Shown here: positions 1 to 5,893 of the stretch, piece after piece
Numbering within the stretch: position 1 is the first letter of the stretch
Layout of the letters: each line of letters opens with the position of its first letter
Assembly: GCA_016293615.1 (NCBI GenBank)
Contig: JAEDDX010000086.1
Coordinates: forward strand, 1 to 7,995
Direction: 5' to 3'
DNA length: 7,995 nt
Source: Acetatifactor sp.
GTDB lineage: Bacteria > Bacillota > Clostridia > Lachnospirales > Lachnospiraceae
The notes under the pieces: model-generated
What the model was told of the DNA's origin: nothing
The model's input: the letters and a program-made list of their open reading frames with translations, nothing else
The model's database searches: none
Program-made: the position numbers and the translations under genes

Positions 1-61
1 AACGAGAAATACCTTTCTGCCTGATTTCATACACCAACCTCACTTGTTATGTCATCTTGAT

Positions 62-83
62 TATAATGATATCTGTCATTATA
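62..83. repeat. 8-bp perfect inverted repeat, possible operator
   Basis: TATAATGA (62-69) and TCATTATA (76-83) are exact reverse complements separated by six bases. The dyad lies about 120 bp before the predicted transcription start. It resembles Fur/PerR-type half-sites in base composition, but the spacing does not fit the canonical boxes, so no regulator is assigned. Confidence 0.5.
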
Positions 84-108
84 TCATTTCTCTGATTTTT
101 ATATAAAT

Positions 109-128
109 AGATATTAGCATGAATATCT
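109..128. repeat. 7-bp inverted repeat, possible operator
   Basis: AGATATT (109-115) and AATATCT (122-128) form a perfect dyad around the six-base spacer AGCATG. The word ATATCTG at its right edge (123-129) also occurs at 69-75 inside the upstream dyad, so the two elements may share a binding protein. This is inference from sequence only. Confidence 0.4.
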
Positions 129-141
129 GAACTATTTGATG

Positions 142-161
142 AAGATTGCTTAAGATTTCTT
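142..161 (+). promoter_or_regulatory. Tandem 10-bp direct repeat, candidate response-regulator box
   Basis: AAGATTGCTT (142-151) is followed head to tail by AAGATTTCTT (152-161): nine of ten positions are identical, with a period of one DNA helical turn. Winged-helix regulators of the OmpR/PhoB family commonly bind as head-to-tail dimers on direct repeats with about this period. The pair sits just upstream of where a -35 element would lie for the extended -10 at 191-196, and that promoter has no good -35. It is therefore a good candidate autoregulatory activation site for the downstream response regulator. Confidence 0.55.
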
Positions 162-187
162 AATTTGAACAAATTTCCACAAAAATA

Positions 188-196
188 TGATATGAT
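188..196 (+). promoter_or_regulatory. Extended -10 promoter for the two-component operon
   Basis: TGATATGAT reads as a TGn extension (188-190) plus the -10 hexamer TATGAT (191-196, five of six consensus matches). No good -35 occurs at 17-18 bp; TTGAAC at 165-170 is 20 bp away. An extended -10 with a poor -35 is typical of activator-dependent promoters. The predicted start is near 203, giving a leader of about 43 nt. Confidence 0.5.
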
Positions 197-230
197 AATC
201 GAAAGACAGGCAAAAAGAAAAGAGCCTCAA

Positions 231-240
231 AAGGAAGGAG
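231..240 (+). promoter_or_regulatory. Ribosome binding site that fixes the response regulator start
   Basis: AAGGAAGGAG lies five bases before the ATG at 246. This decides in favour of that start over the in-frame upstream ATG at 165, which lies upstream of the predicted promoter and has no comparable site. Confidence 0.8.
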
Positions 241-245
241 ACGGC

Positions 246-962
246 ATGGACTTCAAACAAGAGAAAAAAGAAATATTGATTATTGAAGATGACGCAGACA
301 TACGGGAAACGGTTCGAATCCTTTTGGAGGGAGAAGGCTTTCTCGTTTCGGAAGCAGCTGACGGATTTGAGGGCATAAAAAAAGTAACCCCGCATACCGA
401 CCTGATCATTCTTGATGTCATGATGCCCGGCAAGTCCGGATACGAGACTTGTTTGGAAATCAGGCGCTTTTCCTATGTGCCGATTCTTTTTCTGACAGCC
501 AAGTCGCGCGACAATGATAAGATTCTCGGCTTAAACGCCGGAGGGGATGATTATCTTGTCAAACCGTTTTCTTTTTCAGAGCTTATCGCCCGGGTAAACG
601 CCCTTTTGCGCAGAAATGGTATGTATAATTCTAATGCAATGCCTCCAGGCAAGGATGAGGACTGGATTTCTTTCGGTGAACTACGAGTGAACCGTTCCTA
701 TAATAAGGTTTATGTTGGTGATAAGGAAGCTGACCTGACCGAAACGGAATATGAAATCCTGCTGCTATTAATGAAGTATCCCAATAAGGTTTTCAGCGTG
801 CAAAATATTTATGAAAGCATTTGGAATGAGGACTTTTCGAGCAGCTACTCCAATTCCGTCATGGTTCACATCCGAAACCTAAGGACAAAAATAGAGCCCA
901 TCCCTCAGGCACCAAGATATGTGCTGACGGTCTGGGGGAAAGGATACCGTTTTGGACAATAA
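246..962 (+). CDS. OmpR/VanR-family response regulator transcription factor
   Basis: This is a cytoplasmic DNA-binding response regulator of 238 aa, the usual length for the family. The receiver domain spans about residues 8-122: acidic pocket D15/D16, phosphoacceptor D57 in the LDVMMPG motif, switch T84 (FLTAK) and K106 in VKPF. The winged-helix DNA-binding domain covers about 140-238 and ends with the typical VMVHIRNLRTKIE and TVWGKGYRFG motifs. Overall it resembles VanR-like regulators of Firmicutes. The start is set by the AAGGAAGGAG site at 231-240. Its last 11 bases overlap the histidine kinase gene, so the two are almost certainly cotranscribed and translationally coupled. A direct repeat at 142-161 suggests autoregulation. 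The family is clear; the target genes and the signal are unknown, and no transporter or resistance gene lies in the window. Confidence 0.93.
   Translation: MDFKQEKKEILIIEDDADIRETVRILLEGEGFLVSEAADGFEGIKKVTPHTDLIILDVMMPGKSGYETCLEIRRFSYVPILFLTAKSRDNDKILGLNAGGDDYLVKPFSFSELIARVNALLRRNGMYNSNAMPPGKDEDWISFGELRVNRSYNKVYVGDKEADLTETEYEILLLLMKYPNKVFSVQNIYESIWNEDFSSSYSNSVMVHIRNLRTKIEPIPQAPRYVLTVWGKGYRFGQ
934..943 (+). promoter_or_regulatory. Ribosome binding site for the TTG start of the kinase
   Basis: GGGGGAAAGG lies eight bases before the TTG at 952, inside the end of the response regulator gene. It supports the TTG start; the next in-frame ATG, at 1015, would remove the cytoplasmic N-terminus and cut into the first membrane segment. 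Confidence 0.6.
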
Positions 963-2271
963 AAAGAAATTTGTATCCTTAAAAACAAAACTTTCCATTC
1001 GTTTTTTTACGGGCATGTCAATTGCCATCGGATTGTTCTTTGTACTGATTTTTCTTTTCAAAGTGCTCCTGGACGACTATTTCTTTAATTCAACCTTTAT
1101 CATAGATCAGGAAAAGAAGTATGTCGATTCCCTTCAGGCATATGTCTCTGAGCGGAACATAGCAGCCACCGATTTTGCTGCCTTACGCCGATGGACGGAA
1201 CAGAACAATATTACCATTTTTTCCGTTTCGCGCGAACGCGTTTTATTGTTCGACAATTCCTATATGGGAAATGCCCCGTTTTCCGAGACGGATGCCCTCC
1301 AATTACACAAGACTTGGAAATTCTTTTATGAGGTCACATTTGCAGACGGTCCTGCGGATGTATATATTCACAAGAACTTCCAAAGAAGCTATTATCAAAT
1401 TGCCACCGTTGCGGCGGCCGGAATCAGTGCACTGGCCTGGGCCTTGTTTTTCTCTTTCTCTTTTAGCCGGCGGATTCATTATGTACTGCAGCTGCAGAGT
1501 GAAATAACAGAACAACAGGCAAATCTTGAAAAAGAGTTTACGGAAAACGGAAATGATGAATTAAGGAATTTGGCCGGCGCGCTGAACCACATGCGGGATG
1601 CTCTATTGGAAAGCAAACGGAATGAAAAGGTTCGAAAAAAAGAGCAGGAAACTCTGGTACTCGGCATGGCTCACGACCTGCGCACTCCGTTGAGCGGACT
1701 GCTCGGATACTTGGAGCTCGGGAAACGGAATCTGGGAAATCCAAAAGCAATGGACGAATACCTAAGCAAAGCCATCGGCAAGACAAATCAGATACGCGAA
1801 CTCTCCGACAAGCTTTTTGACCACTTCCTTTCCAATGATGAAAAAACTTGTATTTTGGAGACTTCCGTTAGTGCCTACTATGCATTGGGGGATTTCCTTT
1901 CCGATCTATGTTCCCAGCTTGAAGTGTCCGGATTTCAGGTTGATAGCAACAGTCTAAAATGGTTTGACATAAACATAAGAATCGATTCGGATTTTATGGG
2001 CCGGATTTTTAATAACCTAATCTCCAATATCGAGAAATACGCTGACAAGAATTACCCGGTTACGCTCTCCTCCCTCCTGTCCAAAGACTATTTTGGAATA
2101 CAGCTTGGCAATCGAATCAGAGAATCCATGGATGAAGTACAGGGAACACGGATTGGCATGCAAAACATGAAAAAGATGATGGAACAGATGTGCGGACAAG
2201 TAGATATTGAAAGGGTGCAGGATCTGTTCCGAATTACTCTTTGGTTTCCGGTTTCCAATATTGATAAGTAG
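952..2271 (+). CDS. Membrane sensor histidine kinase, partner of the upstream regulator
   Basis: A 439-aa sensor kinase starting at TTG and overlapping the regulator gene by 11 bp. It has a short cytoplasmic N-terminus, membrane segment 1 (about 18-40), an extracytoplasmic sensor of about 110 residues, membrane segment 2 (about 150-172), a HAMP-like linker (about 172-222), and a dimerisation domain with the H-box MAHDLRTPL and phosphoacceptor H241. The ATP-binding domain has an N-box around N354/N355/N359 and a GTRIG glycine motif at 398-402. The expected DxGxG (G1) box is not visible: the equivalent place reads LGNRI (385-389) and leads to the second glycine box after only about eight residues, so the ATP lid is short. 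Similar abbreviated ATPase domains occur in some clostridial kinases and in AgrC-like kinases, so it is probably still active. The sensor domain has no motif I recognise, and the signal is unknown. Confidence 0.9.
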   Translation: MDNKKKFVSLKTKLSIRFFTGMSIAIGLFFVLIFLFKVLLDDYFFNSTFIIDQEKKYVDSLQAYVSERNIAATDFAALRRWTEQNNITIFSVSRERVLLFDNSYMGNAPFSETDALQLHKTWKFFYEVTFADGPADVYIHKNFQRSYYQIATVAAAGISALAWALFFSFSFSRRIHYVLQLQSEITEQQANLEKEFTENGNDELRNLAGALNHMRDALLESKRNEKVRKKEQETLVLGMAHDLRTPLSGLLGYLELGKRNLGNPKAMDEYLSKAIGKTNQIRELSDKLFDHFLSNDEKTCILETSVSAYYALGDFLSDLCSQLEVSGFQVDSNSLKWFDINIRIDSDFMGRIFNNLISNIEKYADKNYPVTLSSLLSKDYFGIQLGNRIRESMDEVQGTRIGMQNMKKMMEQMCGQVDIERVQDLFRITLWFPVSNIDK

Positions 2272-2387
2272 GACCCTGTCCCATACACTCAACCCGGCCA
2301 TTCATGAAAGGTCCTAATCTTGGTCCCCACGCAAAGAACCTTTAACAAGTCGGATTATCCCAAAAATCCCTCTGATATGTCAAAAAT

Positions 2388-2440
2388 ATACCGACCCCCA
2401 AAAGTCTGACCAAAAAGTCTGACGATCGGAGGTCGGTATT
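2388..2440. terminator. Probable bidirectional terminator between convergent genes
   Basis: ATACCGACC (2388-2396) pairs perfectly with GGTCGGTAT (2432-2440) across a 35-base loop. On the + strand the stem is followed by TTTA; on the - strand it is followed by A and a run of five T (positions 2386-2382). Its place between the ends of two converging genes fits a shared terminator. The long loop is unusual, hence the moderate confidence. Confidence 0.5.
2400..2424 (+). repeat. 12-bp tandem direct repeat within the hairpin loop
   Basis: AAAAAGTCTGAC occurs at 2400-2411 and again at 2413-2424, with one C between. Both copies lie in the loop of the terminator-like hairpin. GTCTGAC is itself weakly palindromic. 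Function is unknown; it could be a protein binding site or part of a decayed mobile element terminus. Confidence 0.6.
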
Positions 2441-2487
2441 TTATGGTTTAAAACCGCTATGCACTCTGTATTCAGTTATTTCACGGA

Positions 2488-2727
2488 TCAAAGCTTCAGC
2501 TTCTTGCAGATCCAGATCAGCAGGCATGCGCCAAGAACGGAGATGATGACGGAACCAATCAGACCGGTAGCACCGATGCCGATGAGGTTACCGATCAGGC
2601 CGCCCACAAAGCCGCCGAGCAATCCGAGAATAATGTTACGAATGACAGACTTTTTCTTTGTCTTCATGATGATTCCGGCAAGCCAACCGGAAACACCGCC
2701 TACGATAAGCGCTACAATGAAACCCAT
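2488..2727 (-). CDS. GlsB/YeaQ/YmgE-family small membrane protein
   Basis: A 79-aa, glycine- and isoleucine-rich integral membrane protein of the family often labelled transglycosylase-associated (PF04226). Members are small stress-associated membrane proteins; the biochemical role is not established. It has three hydrophobic segments (about 2-21, 31-50 and 53-74), a basic loop KTKKK at 22-26, and a basic end (KKLKL). The GLLGGFVGGLIGNLIG run is typical of the family. I chose the ATG at 2727 because GGAGGA (2740-2735) stands seven bases before it; an in-frame ATG at 2742 would overlap that site. It lies about 120 bp downstream of the GH3 gene on the same strand, so cotranscription is possible though not certain. 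No clear promoter of its own was seen. Confidence 0.85.
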   Translation of the reverse strand: MGFIVALIVGGVSGWLAGIIMKTKKKSVIRNIILGLLGGFVGGLIGNLIGIGATGLIGSVIISVLGACLLIWICKKLKL

Positions 2728-2734
2728 ATTTTTA

Positions 2735-2740
2735 TCCTCC
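2735..2740 (-). promoter_or_regulatory. Ribosome binding site of the small membrane protein
   Basis: Read on the - strand this is GGAGGA, seven bases before the ATG at 2727. It overlaps the alternative upstream ATG (2742-2740), which makes that longer reading unlikely. Confidence 0.8.
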
Positions 2741-2785
2741 ATAGTGAAAAGAATCCTTCCTTCTCGGAATGGTGTTCCTGCACCA

Positions 2786-2800
2786 AAGACCTGCGGTCTT
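2786..2800 (-). repeat. Compact hairpin between the GH3 gene and the small membrane protein gene
   Basis: AAGACC (2786-2791) and GGTCTT (2795-2800) form a perfect 6-bp stem with a three-base loop. A weaker 4-bp stem follows (2771-2774 with 2781-2784). On the - strand there is no clear U run after either, so this is at best a weak terminator or a messenger-processing structure in the 121-bp gap. Confidence 0.4.
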
Positions 2801-2848
2801 GCCGGTTCACAATTCAGAGAAAGGAATCGAATATAAATACTATACTAC

Positions 2849-4198
2849 CTACTGTACCATATTTGCAAGCTTTACCCGGTAAATTCTGCTCAGAGCATCA
2901 TTGATTCTCTCCTCGGAGAGTGTGCCGTTCTGAATCTGCTCAAGCACGCCCTTGCAAGCCTTCTCATAATCCTCAGGCATCAGAATCATGTCACAGCCTG
3001 CCTTAAGCGCCATAATTGCAGCCTCGTCTGCAGCGTAATACTGCGAAACTGCCGCCATATTCATGGCATCCGTAATAATGATACCGTCATATCCCATCTC
3101 GTTTCGAAGGATATCGGTAACCACCTTCTGTGAGAAGACGCAGGGTTCGTTGTTGCCGGTCAGTCCGGGTGCCGCCATATTGCTGATCATAATCATCGTA
3201 ACGCCGGAATCCACTGCCGTCCGGAACGCGACGAACTCCTCTGCGCGGAACTGTTCCTCGGTTCTGTCTGTCGTAGAAATCCCTTTATGAGGATCCTGCT
3301 TCGTGCTGCCCATTCCGGGGAAATGCTTTACACAGCTGCCGACACCGACGCTCTGTATTCCCTGTGCCACCGCAGACACCAGTTCTCCCACCTTCTGAGG
3401 GTCACTGCCATAGGATCTGTTTCCGATTACACTATCCTGCTCCGTCACGATATCGGCCACGGGTGCAAAATCCAGGTTCAGTCCCATATTGACCAGATTG
3501 GTACCAAGCGACACACCGGTCTGCAGTGCATAGTCAAAGTCTCCGCTTTGTCCAACCGTCATCGCGTCTTCCACCTTCGTACCGAGACCTGCGCCACCGA
3601 GTCTCGAGACACTGCCGCCCTCTTCGTCCACGGCAAGGAACAGAGGATATTTTGCATAGCTCTTCGTCTTTTCGACCATCTCCTGAAACTGGTTTTGGTT
3701 TTTGATATTCTTGGAGAAATAGATCAGACCGCCGACAGCGTACTTCTCCAGTGCCGTTTTGGTACCGTCCCCGGCCTTGACTGCCGCGGACACGCCCGTG
3801 ATGGACTCAGGGGTGACAATAAATAAGCCGGCAACCTTATCCTCCAGCGTCATGCCCTGTATCTGCGCCGCCACCAGCTCCTCCAGTTTTTCATTCAGGT
3901 CGGTGCGCTCTTCGATGACCTCCTGTGACTCCTCCGACGACTCTTCGGCGGGAAGGGTCTCCTGGGAGTTCTCCTGTTGGTCTGCCGGTTTCTCTTCCGT
4001 CACAGATTCGCTGCTTTGCTGCTCCTGTGCAGTTTCCTTCGGACCTCTTTCGGTATAAAGCTTTACAGCCGCAACTGAGCCGACCGCTAACAGGATCACC
4101 AAAACGATCAGAACCGCATAAGCGATGGTCTGATTTCTGATTCTCCTCTTTCGTCTAAGCTCCCGCTTGTTTTCCTGCTCCAACTGCTTCTCGTCCAT
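2849..4198 (-). CDS. nagZ: Membrane-anchored GH3 beta-N-acetylhexosaminidase (NagZ-like)
   Basis: A 449-aa glycoside hydrolase family 3 protein, expected to release terminal beta-linked N-acetylglucosamine, probably from cell-wall fragments. A basic cytoplasmic tail (1-22) precedes one membrane segment (about 24-46), then a low-complexity E/Q/S-rich linker (about 50-100) and the catalytic barrel (about 105-445). Visible family marks are DEEGG (191-195), the KHFPGMG substrate loop (291-297), D302-P-H304 matching the acid/base Asp-His pair of NagZ enzymes, and IIITDAMNM with candidate nucleophile D377. It lacks the second GH3 domain of larger beta-glucosidases. The topology puts the enzyme outside the membrane, unlike cytosolic NagZ of Gram-negatives. 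The ATG at 4198 is chosen because AGGGGGA (4210-4204) lies five bases before it; an upstream in-frame ATG at 4270 lacks this and adds an unlikely basic extension. The exact substrate is inferred. Confidence 0.88.
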   Translation of the reverse strand: MDEKQLEQENKRELRRKRRIRNQTIAYAVLIVLVILLAVGSVAAVKLYTERGPKETAQEQQSSESVTEEKPADQQENSQETLPAEESSEESQEVIEERTDLNEKLEELVAAQIQGMTLEDKVAGLFIVTPESITGVSAAVKAGDGTKTALEKYAVGGLIYFSKNIKNQNQFQEMVEKTKSYAKYPLFLAVDEEGGSVSRLGGAGLGTKVEDAMTVGQSGDFDYALQTGVSLGTNLVNMGLNLDFAPVADIVTEQDSVIGNRSYGSDPQKVGELVSAVAQGIQSVGVGSCVKHFPGMGSTKQDPHKGISTTDRTEEQFRAEEFVAFRTAVDSGVTMIMISNMAAPGLTGNNEPCVFSQKVVTDILRNEMGYDGIIITDAMNMAAVSQYYAADEAAIMALKAGCDMILMPEDYEKACKGVLEQIQNGTLSEERINDALSRIYRVKLANMVQ

Positions 4199-4324
4199 AC
4201 TGTTCCCCCTATATCTCTTTGGCCATACAGGCTGGTGCCTTCCCGATGCAGACCATTGTTTCCTTTGCATCTGCCCGTTTTTCCGGTCCGTGCAGATCTG
4301 CCGTGCGCAAATCTACAGAGAATA

Positions 4325-4354
4325 AAAGGAAACGAAGATAACTCCGTTTCCTTT
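4325..4354 (-). terminator. Rho-independent terminator of the aspartate-family operon
   Basis: Perfect 10-bp stem: on the - strand AAAGGAAACG (4354-4345), a ten-base loop, then CGTTTCCTTT (4334-4325), continuing into TATT so that the stem end and tail form a T-rich tract. It lies about 180 bp beyond the aspartokinase stop and before the GH3 gene on the same strand, separating the two units. Confidence 0.75.
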
Positions 4355-4367
4355 CACAACTTCCATT

Positions 4368-4450
4368 TCATCTTTTGTGTCTGACGTCCGGCACCGTCTC
4401 CGGTGTCCGCATTCAGTATCCGTTATCTTTGACATCAGCTCATCTTTTGT
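4368..4450 (+). repeat. 11-bp direct repeat pair
   Basis: TCATCTTTTGT occurs at 4368-4378 and 4440-4450. Each copy is followed within a few bases by ACGTCC (after a five-base insertion in the first copy). The two copies flank the 4390-4407 hairpin. The repeats lie in the 3' untranslated part of the aspartate operon; function unknown. Confidence 0.45.
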
Positions 4451-4531
4451 ACGTCCAAAACCGTATCTCGACGGAAGCTGATGCGTTCATTATATTTGAG
4501 TTCCCGACAAAAGTCAACAGCAAACAACGGA

Positions 4532-5851
4532 TTACAGCCTGGTCAGGACAAAAATATCGTAGATTGCCTTGATGGCTGTCTCAAAGTCTTCGTTTGCCAC
4601 ACCGATGATGATATTCTGCTCGGAGGAGCCCTGGTCAATCATGCGGACATTGACTCTTGCGTGAGCCAGTGCGGAGAAGATTCTTCCTGCAGTACCGCTC
4701 TCATTCTTCATGCCGCGGCCTACGACTGCGATCAGAGCAAGATCGGACTCAATCTCAATGGAATCGGGCTTTGCCAGTCTGTGAAGTCCCGCAACCACCT
4801 TCTGCTCCTTGTGCATGAACTCATCCTGGTGCACGAATACGGTCAATGTATCAATTCCGGAGGGAACATGCTCGAAGGAGATACCGTTCTCCTCAAAGGC
4901 CTGCAAAACCTTTCTGCCGAAGCCGATCTCGGAGTTCATCATATCTTTCTCAATATTCACACAGCAGAAGCCTTTCTTGCCGGCGATACCGGTTACGGTA
5001 TACTTTGACTTCTGGCAGGTGCTTCCCACGATCCAGGTGCCGTTGTCCTCAGGCTTGTTGGTATTCTTGATATTGATGGGAATTCCCTGCTTGCGAACCG
5101 GGAAGATTGCATCCTCGTGCAATACATTAAAGCCCATGTATGCAAGCTCTCTGAGCTCCTTATAAGTAACGACCTCGATGGGTTCGGGGTTCTTAATGAT
5201 TCTGGGATCTGCAATCAGGATACCGGATACATCCGTCCAGTTCTCGTAGACATCAACCTTTGCCGCCTTTGCCACAATGGAACCGGTGATATCGGAACCG
5301 CCTCTTGAGAAGGTCTTCACCTTTCCGTCGGGGGTTGATCCATAGAAGCCGGGAACGACCGCGCAATCGCACTGTGCCAGTCTCTCACCGAGCATCCTGT
5401 CAGTCTTCTCCTCGTCCAGCAGACCCTTCTCGTCAAAGAAAATGACCTCAGCCGCATCGATAAAGGTGTAGCCGATATAGGCAGCCATAATGATGCCGTT
5501 TAAGAACTCGCCGCGGGAAGCCGCGTAGTTTTTGCCTGCCTTCTCCTTGAAGCTCTTCTCGATGATCTTGAACTCGCCCTCCAGGCTCAAGTCAAGCTTC
5601 AGTCCGTCGATGATCTCCTGGTATCTCGCCTTGATCTCTGCCAGTTTGCCGGAGAAATCCTTACCTTCTTCCGCCAGTGCATAACATGCATACAGCATGT
5701 CAGTCACCTTAATATCATCCGAATAACGCTTGCCGGGAGCAGAAGGAACCACATACTTCCTCGCCTTGTCCGCCTTGATGATGTTGCCGACCTTTACAAA
5801 CTGCTCTGCGCTCGCAAGAGAGCTTCCGCCAAACTTTACTACCTTTGCCAT
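4532..5851 (-). CDS. lysC: Aspartokinase (YclM/ThrD-like monofunctional type)
   Basis: Phosphorylates L-aspartate with ATP, the first step to lysine, threonine and methionine; cytoplasmic. The 439-aa protein has an amino-acid kinase domain (about 1-280) with the N-terminal KFGGSS motif (6-11), a substrate-binding SRGE segment (112-115), SRGGSDITG (182-190) and NWTDVSGILIADPRII (204-219). Two C-terminal ACT regulatory domains follow (about 295-360 and 371-437) and carry family motifs such as EIGFGRKVL, FEHVPSGID and INQGSSE-like MIDQGSSEQN. It matches Bacillus YclM-type aspartokinase more than the alpha/beta-type LysC; the symbol lysC is used in the generic sense. The start has AGGA seven bases upstream. 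It follows hom by 42 bp, so it is the last gene of the operon, closed by the terminator at 4354-4325. Feedback ligand (lysine, threonine or both) cannot be read from the sequence. Confidence 0.95.
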   Translation of the reverse strand: MAKVVKFGGSSLASAEQFVKVGNIIKADKARKYVVPSAPGKRYSDDIKVTDMLYACYALAEEGKDFSGKLAEIKARYQEIIDGLKLDLSLEGEFKIIEKSFKEKAGKNYAASRGEFLNGIIMAAYIGYTFIDAAEVIFFDEKGLLDEEKTDRMLGERLAQCDCAVVPGFYGSTPDGKVKTFSRGGSDITGSIVAKAAKVDVYENWTDVSGILIADPRIIKNPEPIEVVTYKELRELAYMGFNVLHEDAIFPVRKQGIPINIKNTNKPEDNGTWIVGSTCQKSKYTVTGIAGKKGFCCVNIEKDMMNSEIGFGRKVLQAFEENGISFEHVPSGIDTLTVFVHQDEFMHKEQKVVAGLHRLAKPDSIEIESDLALIAVVGRGMKNESGTAGRIFSALAHARVNVRMIDQGSSEQNIIIGVANEDFETAIKAIYDIFVLTRL

Positions 5852-5893
5852 CTTTTCGTCCTCACTCTTTTTCTACTTATATTGTATTCTTTT

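Larger units (their letters stand above)
1..245 (+). promoter_or_regulatory. AT-rich control region upstream of the two-component operon
   Basis: I see no gene here; the stretch is very AT-rich. It holds, in order, an 8-bp perfect dyad (62-69 with 76-83), a 7-bp dyad (109-115 with 122-128), a tandem 10-bp direct repeat (142-161), an extended -10 promoter (188-196) and a strong ribosome binding site (231-240). The dense packing of symmetric elements before a regulator gene suggests control by the system itself and perhaps by another repressor. That function is inference; the repeats are read directly. Confidence 0.6.
2272..2487. other. Gene-free convergent intergenic region
   Basis: No coding region is visible between the kinase stop and the stop of the opposing small membrane protein gene. 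The left part contains a 7-bp inverted repeat, TAGGACC (2269-2275, overlapping the kinase stop codon) with GGTCCTA (2310-2316), and a second GGTCC at 2322-2326. The right part contains the terminator-like hairpin at 2388-2440 with an internal direct repeat. The repeats could be remnants of a mobile element end, but no transposase fragment is visible. Confidence 0.5.
4199..4531 (-). other. Intergenic region between aspartokinase and the GH3 gene
   Basis: About 330 bp without a gene. In - strand order it contains an 11-bp direct repeat pair (4450-4440 and 4378-4368), a 7-bp hairpin with a four-base loop (4390-4396 with 4401-4407), the aspartate-operon terminator (4325-4354), a 10-bp perfect palindrome GCAGATCTGC (4292-4301), a third copy of a terminator arm (4258-4266), and the ribosome binding site of the GH3 gene. 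I did not find a convincing promoter for the GH3 gene. Confidence 0.6.

Noticed and set aside
62..83. Canonical Fur or PerR box
   Set aside because: The half-sites look similar, but the six-base centre does not fit the 7-1-7 or 19-bp forms of those boxes.
165..245. Longer response regulator from the ATG at 165
   Set aside because: The extension of 27 residues covers the predicted promoter and ribosome binding site, has no ribosome binding site of its own, and is not part of the receiver domain.
2459..2836. 125-aa reading frame opposite the small membrane protein
   Set aside because: It is antisense to a recognisable family member with a strong ribosome binding site, and its product has no recognisable family features.
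3287..3826. 179-aa reading frame opposite the GH3 gene
   Set aside because: It lies fully within a gene with clear catalytic motifs; no ribosome binding site or family resemblance.
4199..4270. Longer GH3 protein starting at 4270
   Set aside because: AGGGGGA stands at proper distance before the ATG at 4198; the extra 24 residues do not look like part of the family.
4481..5008. 175-aa reading frame opposite aspartokinase
   Set aside because: Antisense shadow of a conserved enzyme; no independent support.
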